From Parietaria judaica (taxonomy: Eukaryota; Streptophyta; Magnoliopsida; Rosales; Urticaceae): 64,000 bases of DNA. The notes under the pieces are model-generated. The model was not told the DNA's origin. It did no database searches and saw only the letters and a list, made by a program, of their open reading frames with translations. Numbering within the stretch: position 1 is the stretch's first letter; each line of letters starts with the position of its first letter. The position numbers were made by a program, and so were the translations under genes. This document shows, one piece after another, positions 1-12,712 of this stretch. The DNA lies in assembly GCA_954871525.1 (NCBI GenBank), contig OX940871.1:25146586-25210585 (forward strand), in the 5' to 3' direction.

Positions 1-238
1 TTGTTCTAACATCCACCATACCACGAGATATTTGACTCCGTCGTTAAAATATTCGTCTTTTTTAACTTTAGAATTTCATCGCTATTTATTTACTTTAAAA
101 CTATGCCGCTTCCATTAGTAACCCTACGAAAAGCCTAGCACAAGTAACAAGTGGTAAAAACATACACAGCAAAAACACGAGATACAGTCAAATAGGAAGA
201 AAAAACCATCGCATGCTTAAGTAACATATTTCACATCC

Positions 239-3200
239 CTATGCTTTCTTCATGTCTTGAAGAACAGCATGAGCTGCATTGCGGCCAGGCGCGCCCATCA
301 CTCCGCCCCCGGGATGGGCCCCGCTACCACACAAGTATAAGCCTCTTAATGGAGTTCGATAGTTTGACCTGAGAATCAAATGGTTGCAAAAAGCAACATA
401 AATACATAATTGTTAATTTGGATTTTAGGAGATTTTTTTTATGGGGCCGTTCAGGTGTAGATATAAAGTTTAGGGTCTTTACAAAGTAGGATAATATTTT
501 TATATAGTATTATTGTTAAGTCGGTTTTTTGTCTCTAGCGAGACTTGCGCCCCGCTAGGAGCAACTCGACATAAGACTCTGAGGAAATGACTCTGATGGA
601 CGGAATTCAGCAATGGGCCATACGCGACACACAATAATTTTGCGTGGTTCAGCGTTTTAGCAAAATGCCTACCCGACAGGGGTTCGCACTATGACTTTCT
701 AGTAAATACATACAAGAAGGGTACAATGCCCATGCCCATGCCCATGACTCCCCAAGTGAGTGATGGAAGAGGAAAAAGAGGAGGCGAGCAAGATTACAAC
801 AGAAGGAATTCGATTCCTAAATTCATGAAAAAAAATAAAAAAAATACAAGTGTTCGGATTCGACTGTGATCCTCACAAAGTCCACCCTGTTCTCTTATAT
901 CCCTGTCTTCAATTGGCTCGTCTTGTGTATGTAAGGTGAGAGAGACACTCTTCCCTATTGGTTTGGTCAACCTTCCAAAAGGAGGAAATCCAACCTTTGT
1001 CTTACGTGGATTGCCCTTTTATAGGCAGAGGAAGTAGCTTGAGTTGGCTAGGTGTCGTGCTCGATAGTCTTGGGCAACTCTGGGTACTTTTCCGGTGAGA
1101 CTACATAAGAATATGTCCCTTAGTTCCATCGAAGCTATGGGTAGCGATCACCTTCATTCTTGCGGGGCCAGCTTATCATGTTGTACCGGGCGCGTCCTAT
1201 CGGCTCTACAGCTCCTTCCAAGTGTCGCACATGCCAGCTGCGGGTGGGACAGGGATTACGAGGGATGCTAGACCTCAGACAGGAGGTGTCTTGTGATTTT
1301 TGTTGGGCAAGTACGTATGACGCGTCTTTAACTGATTGACACTTGATCACATCTAAAAGGCCCTTCTTGGGACTATCCCCTACGATCCAGGAGTTACTCC
1401 TTCGGGCCGCAAGGTGTCGAGTTGGGTGACCTAGGAATTTCCGTCGTCTGGATCAGATAGTCGGCAACCACCAATCCAGACGGGGGCCTTCGTTCGTAGT
1501 GTATACGGGAATGCCTCTAAGTCGAGATTTTCAGCGCGGGAACAAAGGGTCCCAAAATAGACCCAACACCTACCCACCAAGTCATTAAATTTTTGAAGAG
1601 GTTGATGACTTTCACAAGGGGCCTTGAGTGTCATTCCTTAGAAGGAGACCAAACAACGATAGTGCTGGCCTAGATTAGTACAGAAGTTTCCTAAGGGGTT
1701 GAAGCCTAGAGGTCTTCGTGGAGAGAGAACAAGAGGTTCCACCGTTGTTGGGCGTAGAATGGTACGTCACTGAGTTAAAAACCCAACTTACTTTAACGAT
1801 GGTTAAGGAATTTTTCTTCTGTTAACCAAGAACAGTCTTCCTGACGCATGTCAGAGTTGGCATACCATGTGCGCCGGGAAGTCTGGTCGGGACCTCAATG
1901 TCAGGCACGAGACTTCTTGCCAAGCAAGTGGGACCTGGATGTGGCACTTCTTGGGAGACTCGAAACTAAAAAAGGATCGAAGGGTAACGAACAGAGGCTG
2001 CCCGACCTGCGTATGGGACCTGGATATGGCATACCACGTTGGTATGGCGCCAGGGGATAGTTGAGGAACTTGAAAGAGCTACCTCGACAATTCGTAGGAA
2101 TCCGATCAGACGACCAATGGATTTAACGTTGGGGACTAACCAACACACCTTGTGGGGCTTGGATCGCATGGTGTTCCAGGATATCCAAGAAACTTAGGAG
2201 AGCTACCTCGACAAGTCGCAAAGCATCCGGTCAGACGACCAAGAGATTTCGACGTTGGAGACTAACCAACGCGCAAATCAATGCAAACACAAAAATATAA
2301 ATAGTGGATACTTATGTTGCTATTAACAAAAATTCAGCTATTAACCAATACAAATGAGCTCCTAATCAACATACAAATGAGCTTCTAAATTAGAACCAAA
2401 TAAATAATAATCAGCTTCTCGGATTATGCATGTATTGTTGAAATTGGAAGTCATAAATGTCGGCTGCAATATAAAACGGTAAGGTTTGAAGGACTATACC
2501 ATCCTTTTACTGGTCGCATGAGAAAGAGAGAATCCAATCCCATAGCTCCATGGAAGATATTCCCTCCTGCAGAGAAGACATTTCAAAGTTCAGTTTGCAT
2601 GGGTTTAACGATCTATAGGAAATCTTGCATTGAACGAACCACATGAATTATAGCTAGTCTTATTGAGACGAGACTTTTTATTTATCAATTCACATCCAAA
2701 CAACTGAAGCATAACCTAATTAGCTAACAAGATACACAAACATAATAATACTAATTTGACACTTGTTTGATTCTAGATCTTCTGAAACTAAAATTTTGTT
2801 ACGAGTTACGACACAAAAACGTTCTTTTCGAAATGTCCCAAAATCTTCACCGAGCTTAATCTCGAAACTTTCAAAAGAGATCAAACGCTGAAAATAATTA
2901 TTGGCTAGTTTCCTCAATACCTTTACATTTCATTAGTATACCATGGGATTACAACCTAGCGGGCCGACTGGGCCTTTCAAAATTCAACTTCTAAAATATA
3001 GCTAATCAAACTACATAAAACTAAATAATTTAAGTGACATAATAAATAAAAAGAGATGATTAAATAGCTTTGGTAATACGATTAAATACTAATTATTCTT
3101 AAATTTTGGGTACGTGAAAGGCTAGTGACTCAAGATTGGCCTTTTAAGTTTGATCATAAATCTTACACTGTTTCGAGTTACGAACCACGTGATTATTAAT

Positions 3201-5920
3201 GGTCTTATTTAGAAAATGTGCAAGGATTCGTAGTGAGAGAATTACCTGTCAAACCGATTTCTCGTTCGAGGTCTAGTGGGGTCAGCATATCGTAGTCAAT
3301 TATTGATGAGCTGAAATTTGGAGCGTACTCGTCAATTAAGCTAAAACATCTCTTTGCAAATGACTCCTGAGAGGAAAACACAAACAAAATATTGAGTTCA
3401 TTTGATCTTTAATAACACATTGGCGGACATAACATAAATATATTATAGAAAAGGAGTCATTTGCAAAGAGATGTTTTAGCTTACTCTATAAGCCGGGTCT
3501 GCCCAGCTGCCATCCGATGGTTTATAGGGTGTGTATTGAATAAACAAGTTGATAACATGCTTACCTACAATCAATGCCCCTTTTAATATAATGAGCGAAT
3601 GATGCTATCGATTTTCTTTCCCACGAGAAGTAAGTAAACCTAAATGATATGAATCATATGAATAAGATAATTTTTATCTCGGTTTTAAAACGTTCCTATT
3701 ACAAAATCAAAATGAGATTCTATTTAAATTTCAAAAAGGGTTAATTATGGCATAAATACCCAACCTTTGGTCAAAGTGCCCTCGGTGTACCAACATATAA
3801 AACTGGTGGTAAAAGTATCCAAACCACGTTTTGTAGAGTTGACTGGTTTTTTCCATCCATCATCCGTTAGTGGATGCCACGTGGCATGCCACATGAAACT
3901 ATGTTCTATCTCTGGATGATGGATGGAAAAAACCGGTCAACTCCCAAAACGTGGTTTGGGTACTTTTGTCATCAGTTTTGATGTTGGGTACACGGAGAGT
4001 ACTTTGACCAAAAGTTGGGTATTTATACCGTAATTAACCCTTTGAAAAATAACATGAGATCTTGTTTAGACTTAAATTAGCAGCATAAAAAGTAAGGAAA
4101 TATTAAATTTTGAAAATGAAGGATGTGATAACTTATGTGCGTTTGAAAAATTAAAATGAACATATGAAAGGACTAGAGAAAATTTATTTTGAAAGTTCTC
4201 TATTTGTTAAACAAAATGGAATCATATAGCTTTTAATTTCTTTCAAAATTAATGTCATAGAGAAATACTGAAAATCGTTGTGATAGCAAATGCGCGTTTG
4301 AAAGGAAAAGTTTACCCGGTGGAGATATCATTTTGTCCAACACAGAAGGAATCGTCATTTCAATGATTGGTCTTTGTGATGGTAATCCGTTGACAGAATC
4401 TACACAAGCTGAATGAATATCGTCCATGCTGCACCATTATAATTTTGGTTGGTTAGGCTAGCTTGATTCAAATCAAAATATTTTTAATCGAACTTCAACT
4501 TGATTTTCGGTTCGTGATAATGGAAGAAGTAGTTGAGATATAACTCTAAGATCTAGTGTTATATATTATATACCTTTCCGAACCAATATGAATGGTTCCG
4601 ACGTGTTGAGGACCCGAAGAAGGGTGACCAAGATTACAACATTGAAACTGGGGTAATTTATCAACTGCTAAGTTGATTTTTGTCGTTGCCTGTTTACACC
4701 AAATATGTGTCAAGAATTCGAGTGATTGAAATCAATTAACAGAAGGAAAAAAAATGACATAGCGATAATGAAAGTGCTGCATTCATATTAGAAAGTGAAA
4801 TTAGTAAGCTACTTAAACCCAATTAAATCACATGTTTTAAGCAAATTATAGGTCTCTTTGACAATGTTCAAAGTGATTATGCAACAAACTTTTATCTTTT
4901 GGACTTAACTTTGAGAGCAATTGTATATAAATGTGTTGTCCTTTCATTATGAATCAAATATATAAGAAAAAAAAATGAACTGACTTCCTAACTAATAGGA
5001 TGGCTTCTGACAAATTTATGAAATATTCAAATTTGAAATAAATAAACTACTCTTATGTAATTGTAACTAACTTAGTGAAAAACAAATTTATGTAATGGAC
5101 TGATTGGATTTGTGAGTCACGGCCTTTTGCCTTTTCTGGAGTTAATCCTTTTCTGGAGTTATTCCCGATGATGTGATGTTACTGGGTAGATTTCGCATCC
5201 TAGAAACGACTATGCGATGTTTTGTGGGTTTCTATTCTGAGTCGGCTGAAGAACGAGCAAGATAAAGAGAGGCGGGACTCACTAATAAAAATATTATCAG
5301 TAAAATATTTATAAAAAATAAAAACAATAAAAAAATTTAGTGTGAAATGTGACAGCCTATCAGGTTGCCATGTGTCCACCAAGAACTTTGGTTAGTGATT
5401 TTTGACGGAGGCCGTGGTCAATGTAACGGAATAATCATTGGTTACTTTAGCCGCCAAAAAAAAAAAAGTTGGGTACTGTAGTTGGGATTAACCCAAATGT
5501 CAATTTAATTATACTTCATTTAATTAATCATGTTTAGAGGTTTGCCCGCTTCCGCTCATAATGTTTTAATCCTTGCTCTCTTTAAAAGAGCTTAAGCTAA
5601 TAAAGTACTTAAGAAACATTCAGAAGACTTCGTATCTCACAACGAGGGAAAATTTGTTATAGTGAGTGTTGGCCGGAATTCTCGTTTCGAGTTCATCGAG
5701 TTTAGGCACATATCAGAAACAATCATATTACTCGCTCGAAGTTCCATGGTGATAAAATTTATTGACACGAAATATACGTAAAAGAAACAAAATATATTAG
5801 AAATGGTACTTACAGAACTATAGTCGGAGTAGTTGATAGCGCGGAGAAAATCTTGGGGAAGCACTTCTTTTGGCGTCAACTCCTATGAATTAATTTTGAT
5901 TAATCCATTAAATGAACTTA

Positions 5921-5960
<40 letters not shown>

Positions 5961-8900
5961 TTACAACTGTTATAATGTTTTGTTCAAACAATATCAATGG
6001 TTGATTTACTATATCTGTTTTTTTTTTTTTTCTTTTCTTTTTCTAGTAACAACGTAGATATACAATAATAATCTTTCTCCATCGATTACCGTGAGGTTTC
6101 AATAATTTTAGAGCTTCTTCTGTCTTACGGTAGATTGTGATATTCTATTTGTTCTTATTAAGTACTTTTCTATCTTATTCTAAAGAATTAAGGCATCGAG
6201 AATTTGGAGTCGCAAACAAATGTAACTTAGTTGAATAATCATGTGGTTGACTTTCTTAGAATTGAAATGTCTTATCAATCTCAATGTGTTTAGTACGATT
6301 ATAATGAGCATGGGTCTTAGTCATGCTAATGGCCGTTTGAATGTCACTAAGCATCTAGATCGAATCTTCTTTATTTCAAGATTTTCGAGTAATCTATGAA
6401 TCCACATTCCTTCACAAATTCCCAACGCTAACGCTGGATACTTAGATTCAGCTTCTCCATATAATAAGATTGCCCAAAACATACGAGCAATAATCTGTGG
6501 TGGACTTTCGGTTTGTGGCGTTTACAGCCAAGCTAGCATATGTATAAATCTCAACAGAACGCTTTTCAAACTTCTTGAAAATGAGACCATAACCCGGAGT
6601 CATTTTCATATACCTTAGAATCCTATGCATCGCTTCCAAGTGGTCATCATTTGGCTCGCTCATATGTTGACTGACTATTAATAGAGAATGCAATGTCAGG
6701 CCGGGTATGAAGAGAAAAATGAGTTTCCAAACGAGCCTCTAATATTGCTTCTTGTTAAAAGGAGCCCATTCTTCACCAGTATTTAACTTCTTGTTCGCAT
6801 CCATGGGAGCATCTTATGGTTTGCTCCATTGCATAATTCAAGCCATCATATTCCATCTTCCTCACGAAGTCGAGTTGCTCGTAATTAAGGGATAACTTAA
6901 TATAGACGAAAAATGAATTAATAGAGACGATTAGGGAAATTTTTGGAGTGGCTGAAGAAAATTCTAATTGAGACTAATGATAAGATATCTCAAATTTGAT
7001 ATTCTTTGAAATTGTTCCCTTGAATATGGGATTTGGGGAAGAAAGGCTGAGTTTCGAAGAAAGCGATATCAATAGAGTTATATGCTGACTTATGTGACAG
7101 GATAGTAACACTTATAACCATTTTGGTGTTGGAATATCCGATAAAGATGCATTTTGAGAGATCACGGATCTAATTTGGATTGGTTTTGAGGCTCTATATG
7201 GAAAAAAAGTGGTGCAACCAGACTTTCAATGGCAGATTAGATGTAAAAGAAAAAATATGTGATGTGTTTGAGTGAGAATGCGTCGAGGAGAACTAAACTT
7301 TCACACTCGACTGGACATTGTATTGATGATACAAGTACGTAGCAGTAAGAATGGCCTCCCTCGAGATGTGTTTAAGAACATATAAACATTATAGCCCGGG
7401 GAATCTATAAGAGATATCGAATTTTTTCTCTTGGCCACCCCATTTTGCTGGGCAGTGTCAAGACAAGAGCTGGTATTAACTATTAATTTTTTGGTTAAAC
7501 AAGACCTTAGAACTAAAATTGAAATTCTCTCGCGCTCGGAGTTGCAGTGTTGCTGCGGCAACAGATCTGGAAAGACGCGACGGGTTGCTGCATCGGACGT
7601 CAGACATCGGAGCACGAGATGGATCGCGAAGAAGAAAGCTCCACGATGGAGAAAGAGGTAGAAACACAAATCTGAAAAAACATGCAGTTCTGGATAGCAC
7701 AGATCTGAGGGTTGCTAAAGAGAAAGGTTGACTAACGACCAAGGCTAGCGACGTCAGGTGGAGGCAGCAGCTAAGGCTAGGAGCACGTTGGCTCTAATAC
7801 CATGTAGAAACTACGTTTTTGAGAACGAGAAAATTACTCTTTGATTTTCTAAATATTATTGAAATTAATCATAAACCTAAATTAAAATCTGATTAAGGAA
7901 AGACTACATAAATAAAATACAATAATTATCTACAAATTCAACAATTGTGTTTTTTGATATTTTAGAGAAACCAAAATTGTACCTTAAAAGTTCTGTAAGG
8001 GGTTGCATTTGATAAGACAACTGAAGAGCTCAATGTTGTACCATCAGCCAATAAGACCTAAGAAAATTATTTTTCAAGGTTTAGTCAGTATGATCAAAGC
8101 TTTGAACAATGGAAGCAACCACAAGGAACGAACCCAAAAATTTAATCCGGCTCCTCCAAAAGAAAAAGAAAAAATAAACCACAAAGAACTAACCCCATTC
8201 ACTTTTCCACTGTCATCAACTAAGAGTTGTTGAACCTGAGAAAAACATAACAAGAAAAAGAGAGTTCAAAAAGCAAGCAATAGTACGGAATCCGTACTAC
8301 GGATAATGACAATACACATCGTGATTATGTTAGACTACATGTTTAAATAACTTTTACTTTCTAATTTGTGTACATATAATGATATGGTTTGCTAAGTTGT
8401 GAAGCCTAATTTAAAGGAACCATTATTGAAGGATTATTTAACAAAAGAGAATTTTGGAAGTTCCACATGTAATTTGCTAATTTGTGGGTCGGTTTGTGGG
8501 CCGGCTGTATATGCACTGTAATCTCCTTTAATTATCAATAAAAACGTTGTTCTCTCAAAAGAAAAATTTTGCTTTCATAATTTAGTTTTCAAATCGGGGC
8601 ATAGGCTTTGATCTACATAGGGTTTTCGTATATTTAAGGAGATCCGTTGTTGAATACTGAAACAAAAATAGATGACATACGTACCTCTGCGTTTGTTATA
8701 ATATGAGCCCCGGCTTCCTTAGCAGCTTCACCAATCGCCAAGGATATTGAGCCCATCCCACCTTCAACATACCTACCTCACGACGCATGTGAAAAATTTC
8801 ATTATACATTGTTATATGACAAAAAACAATAGTAGATATATATATACATCTGGTTATACTTTAATGTTTTAGGCAGCCTAAATTTTGTTTATGTTAATAA

Positions 8901-11613
8901 AGAACAAGTAGGCATAAAATCATCTCATCGCTTCTTGATCTCACTGTCGAAGATTCCTTGCTAAACGAATGGATGAAACGGATTTGAAAAGTCCATGTTT
9001 TGACAGAATAGGGATTGTAACCCGATTCTTTCAGGCTCATAGAAAAAGAACACAGAACCGGATTATCAAAGAAAAAACCATTTTTTCTTGTTAAAATTCT
9101 AGGTTGAGAAAGTTTCTGGTGAATTCCACATTCTTTGAGAAGAGATAAGGCGTTTGGATTTACAATTTTTCATCCCTGGAAGATATACAAGGAAAGCAGA
9201 AAGAGAGACGTACGACCAAATTCCCCGTTCACCGTCAGTTTCTCCCATCACGTGATGTAGCAAAACATATCCACTCCCCGGGGTATGGACGCTTGCCTAC
9301 ATTGCAACAGAACTTGTTTTACTTATCACATAAATAGGAAAAAAAAAATTAAGAGGAGAACTGATTGTATAAAATACTAATACACTATTCTCGTGTTTGA
9401 TTATGACCCATTGGCAAGAAACCAACCCTGTAATGTCCTTTTTCATTATATCCTCTCGTATTTTCAGGTGAAATTTTTAGTTAGGACCGATAAAGTTGTA
9501 TACAACCGCAATAATCTCATAGGAGTTCTAACCGTTGAACCAATTACAGCATCTGTTGCAAGAGTAGCTTTTAAAACATCTGCCTGAAGAAAAAAAAAGG
9601 AAGTTAGTACGAATAAAGGAAAGATCTTGAGATTAAGTAATCGTAAAATGATATTTTATCCCTCGGATTGTGGTGTTTTTAGATGACTTTGATAATTAAG
9701 TGACTAACATCCATGGTCTGAAAAAAATAAAAAATAAAATAAAAACTACTCCAACTCGAAAGATGCCTCTCGACAGAGACAAACATAAAGAAAAGTATAT
9801 GACAACCTCAAACCAGTTATTTAAAACCTTTGACGCCGGGGATAATAATAGGTCCATAAAGTCCCTGTCAAATCAATGATAGAAACGCATAAAGTGAACG
9901 CAACAAATCAAAATGATCAAACTACCAATATTCTAAGCATTCTACTATGTTTCAATTGACTATCGCGCGACAACTTAATACCTAAAATCCTATATCTGCC
10001 GGACTATAATAATAATTATGTACAAATGTTATGGAAGAAAATCTTACACTAAATCTTTTTGCCCCATGGAGAGAGACTGCTTCAGAAACTTTGTCCAGTA
10101 AACTGATTTCTGTACCCTATCCTTTAGTCGGTCACTAACAGATGAGATATGCTGCGACGATTCTGGAGGTGATGAATCTAGGAGATGATCCATGAACTTG
10201 CAGAAGTTTTCAAGTTGGTTTTCATATCTACAAAACCAGAAGAAACGTTGTAAAAATGTCGGGAATAGTTTCAAAGCACACGACTCAATTTTGCATCAAA
10301 GATAGACGATAAACCGATCATACTCAAATACACCCTGTTAATAAGTGTGCATAAGATTAAGTTTCAGGTATATTTATGGATAACTTTTGCGTAAGCGCCA
10401 CAAAGATTTAATATATAAAAAAAAAAAAACAAGTACCTGGGATAAGCATCAGCGTCTCGTTTGGAGAACTTTGCAATCTCCGAATGGTTCAGATCTTTGT
10501 CAGGCCCTAGAAGAAGATATCGACCGTCCAAACAAGGCGTGAACGACGACGGATTTCTTTTAAGCATCTTCAAACCGTGTCGCGCTAGGTCTAGCTCTCT
10601 GTTGTACCAAAATCGCACCGATCAAAACACGAATGAAGCACCATATAACCTTGAATAGGCATTTACATTCACGTTCGGCTGAGAACCGAAGGAAATCCCG
10701 AAAATGAACAAGCAAGGCAGAATGTACTGATCATGTTCTCCGTTATTCGAAATCCAAACGAAGCTTTTGCATTTTCCAAGCAAAACATGAACGAAGACGT
10801 ACATTCGTGTTCGGCTCAAAACCAAAGGAAATTAATCAAGCTCTTCGACACTAAATAATCCAACGGAAGCTCATGCTAAAGTAACCTTGCTGACTACGAA
10901 TAAATCCTTGTATCGCTCTGCGATTTCAAAAACTCTCACCGATCATTCAAGTTTGTCTAACTATATTATAATTCATAAATAAATAAATGAAAAACTGTTG
11001 AATTTGAAGTCTAATCTACTCGAGAACTCTATAAAGACCCGACTTAGATCAATCAAACCAAACTCGAGTATTCTAGACTTTTTATTGTTTGTTCATATAT
11101 GGTTTTGAGCCGTGTGCGGTGTGTAGCACAACATAGCGAGAGCACCGAGCAACTCCGATTGAGATTATAGTGGATCGATATTTGCAAGCGGCAAGTGAAC
11201 GGCCATGCAAAACATTTCTCAAAGATCAAAGGAAGCTCATACAGTATAGTTCCAATGCATTCTAGTTTGTTCTGGTAATTGGAGCAATCAAGAAGCCACA
11301 CCGATCAACACAGACAGACAAAGAACTTGGAACGATCAGAGTGGTTGCATTACTTGATGACCGGAGGTCGGAGGAGGCTCTGGAGGTAGCTGCAGCGAGA
11401 GAACTTGAAGCCGGGAACGAGCTCCTCGGTGATGGCGGCTCCGCCGATGACGTGGCGGCGCTCGAGGACGACGGCGGAGAGGCCGGCGCGTGCGAGGTAC
11501 GCGGCGGAAGTGAGGCCGTTGTGGCCGCCGCCGACGACGATCGCGTCCCAGTTCCGGTCCTTCAAGGCGCACGCGCCGTCGGAGATGGTGCAGAAGCCCC
11601 GTCGCCGCCACAT
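239..11613 (-). CDS. PYROXD2: PYROXD2-like FAD/NAD(P)-dependent oxidoreductase (phytoene-desaturase fold), 16 coding exons
   Basis: Predicted flavoprotein oxidoreductase of the PYROXD2 family; the human relative is mitochondrial and its substrate is poorly defined. Coding exons in transcript order: 11613-11354, 10598-10437, 10227-10048, 9864-9807, 9583-9533, 9296-9214, 8772-8685, 8235-8194, 8057-7983, 5882-5814, 4689-4574, 4428-4316, 3564-3485, 3366-3246, 2566-2500, 368-239. All junctions are GT-AG and all phases join, giving 1695 nt and 564 aa, close to the family length of about 580. Residues 28-33 (GGGHNG) are the Rossmann dinucleotide loop, with the acidic end of strand beta-2 at E51. The conserved segment [11 protein letters not shown] lies in exon 5 and [15 protein letters not shown] in exon 6. 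The C-terminal FAD signature [18 protein letters not shown] is in the last exon. The N-terminus (MWRRRGFC) is basic and may be a mitochondrial presequence (inference). The ATG at 11613 was chosen because the family start lies just before the Rossmann motif. Introns 9 and 15 exceed 2 kb and hold repeats. Confidence 0.93.
369..2499 (-). other. Last intron (intron 15) of the PYROXD2-like gene, 2.1 kb, repeat-derived
   Basis: The interval between exons 15 and 16 is unusually GC-rich from about 880 to 2280 compared with neighbouring introns. It has short open frames but no recognisable domain. It contains a two-copy direct repeat (see 2075-2269) and near-repeats of a motif reading gggacctggat around 1931 and 2015. 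The composition suggests an old LTR-type insertion, but I see no terminal repeat pair that proves it. Confidence 0.5.
2075..2269. repeat. Two-copy direct repeat, period 124 bp
   Basis: Segments 2075-2145 and 2199-2269 share the order agagctacctcgaca, then a variable stretch, then cagacgacca, then gactaaccaac. The offset is 124 bp at the start and identity is roughly 80-85 percent by eye. The repeat lies in the last intron of the PYROXD2-like gene and is probably part of a retroelement. Confidence 0.7.
3337..3483. repeat. Perfect 32-bp inverted repeat spanning both splice sites of a PYROXD2 intron
   Basis: The arm at 3337-3368 is the exact reverse complement of 3452-3483, with an 83-nt loop between. 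On the minus-strand transcript, one arm is intron nucleotides 2-33, starting inside the 5' splice site of exon 13. The other arm is the acceptor AG plus the first 30 nt of exon 14. The intron is only 118 nt (3367-3484). Confidence 0.9.
3738..4040. mobile_element. Foldback MITE, Mutator-type, in a PYROXD2 intron
   Basis: The ends are inverted repeats that begin GGGTTAATTA and read about 40 bp inward with only a few differences, and the complementarity continues to a GC-rich centre around 3880-3900 (ccacgtggcatgccac). Flanks are tttcaaaaa (3729-3737) and tttgaaaaa (4041-4049), a 9-bp target-site duplication with one mismatch, typical of Mutator-like elements. There is no coding capacity. It is inserted in the intron between exons 12 and 13. 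Confidence 0.85.
5927..5957. repeat. (TA)n microsatellite
   Basis: An alternating TA run of about 30 bp in intron 9 of the PYROXD2-like gene, close to exon 10. Confidence 0.85.
6180..7470 (-). pseudogene. Degenerate Ty1/copia polyprotein (integrase to RNase H) in a PYROXD2 intron
   Basis: This is a broken copia polyprotein, same strand as the host gene, inside intron 9. Near 7440-7300 the reading contains an [12 protein letters not shown] stretch, matching the PQQNGVAERKN signature of copia integrase. Near 7160-7080 the KCIFIGYS segment of the integrase C-terminus follows an in-frame stop. The reverse transcriptase/RNase H region near 6693-6448 reads [19 protein letters not shown] and then [11 protein letters not shown], and the C-terminal RNase H end continues to about 6180. 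Stops and frameshifts break it several times. Gag, protease and most of reverse transcriptase are missing: only about 320 bp separates the primer-binding site from the integrase part. It cannot encode a working product. Confidence 0.85.
7791..7943 (-). mobile_element. Copia primer-binding site and probable short 5' LTR
   Basis: On the minus strand, 7802-7791 reads TGGTATTAGAGC, one base from the copia primer-binding site TGGTATCAGAGC (initiator tRNA-Met). Immediately upstream, 7943-7803 would be a 141-bp LTR beginning TGTTGAA and ending TCTACA. The order LTR, primer-binding site, integrase, RNase H fits the broken polyprotein at 6180-7470. I did not find a matching 3' LTR, so the LTR start is an inference. 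Confidence 0.6.
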
Positions 11614-12033
11614 CTTTGCCGAGCAGATGGCCGAGCTTCGCTGTCGCTGTGGCGGGGAATCTTTCTCCTTTTTCGATAGTTTTATTCGTTTTCGAGGAGA
11701 GACAAATGATCTGTTCGAGTGAATATGCGACAACGATCACTCTAATTTTTTTATCTTTTTTTAAGAGAAATCGGACTACATAGTCGAATTGAAACATAGA
11801 ATTAGCAAAATAATCAAACTTTCATTAATTTTATAAATTAGTCAATTAACATGAAGTGACATTTTAATAATATTTTTTTATCTCTATAACACTCTTTAAT
11901 TAATCATTTTAATTATAATTTTCGTAATTAATTAAAAAAAAATCAGCACAAATCAAGCTTAATTAATTATGCACAAATTTGGGAATTTAATAGCCAATTT
12001 GAATCATTTTCCATCGATCCTCTCTCTCTGTTT

Positions 12034-12167
12034 ATCTTCCCTGACGAGACCCCTCTCAGCGAGTCGGAGGGCGAGAATCGCATCCTGCGCATCAAGAGGA
12101 AGCCCGCTCACCGAGTGAGCTTCGCCGACACCGAGTACGACGACTGCGTCTGCGAGACGCAGCCCAA

Positions 12168-12262
<95 letters not shown>

Positions 12263-12712
12263 CTTCCCCGACGAGACCCCTCTCAGCGAGTCGGAGGGCG
12301 AGAATCACATCCTGCGCATCAAGAGGAAGCCCGCTCGCCGCGCGAGCTTCGCCGACACCGAGTACGACGACTGCGTCTGCGAGACGCAGCCCAAGCCCCG
12401 CCCCAGCTCCTCCCCCAACGCTGCGCTGCAGCCCAACAACGAGCTCCTCGGGTTCTACGGAGAATTGGCCGGCGACAACGACGATTCCGGCGAGGATGAG
12501 GAAAGGAACTCCGAGGGCAGGAAGTCGTTTTTCAGGCCGTTGGGATCCCCGTCTCCGGGGGAGCAGCACCGCCAGCTCCAGCGCCTCCAACGACGATGAG
12601 ATTTCGCTGCCCCCGTCGCGCGCGAAGGAGCTCCTCCATCGGAGCACTCGCTCGGAAACACCGAGGCCACGACAATCGACGGCGAAACTTCGGCGGTCTT
12701 ACGGGAAAGAGA
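12034..12712 (+). pseudogene. Captured fragment of a KNL1-like kinetochore gene
   Basis: A GC-rich reading frame inside element A. From about 12270 it reads SESEGENHILRIKRKPARR, then SFADTEYDDCV, then LLGFYGELAGD, then KSFFRPLGSPSPG. The order of an RRxSFADTE motif, an acidic linker and a SFxRPxGSPSPG motif resembles the N-terminal region of plant KNL1-type outer-kinetochore scaffold proteins; I recall this family but could not align it. After SPG the similarity continues one frame over (GSSTASSSASNDDE), so one G was lost in a G-run near 12556. The first ~135 bp are duplicated on either side of a CT microsatellite. No complete gene is present and the fragment is probably non-functional. Confidence 0.6.
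12169..12264. repeat. (CT)n plus (CTAT)n microsatellite between two copies of a captured exon piece
   Basis: About 75 bp of CT followed by five CTAT units. The segment 12034-12172 recurs at 12261-12396 (offset 227 bp) with a few substitutions, so the microsatellite sits between tandem copies of the KNL1-like fragment. Confidence 0.9.

Noticed and set aside
11336..11797. 153-aa and 127-aa open frames on the minus strand, and 112-aa/105-aa on plus, around 11.3-11.7 kb
   Set aside because: Only the frame opening at 11613 carries the Rossmann motif and the PYROXD2 reading; the others are GC-driven shadows of the first exon or upstream extensions.
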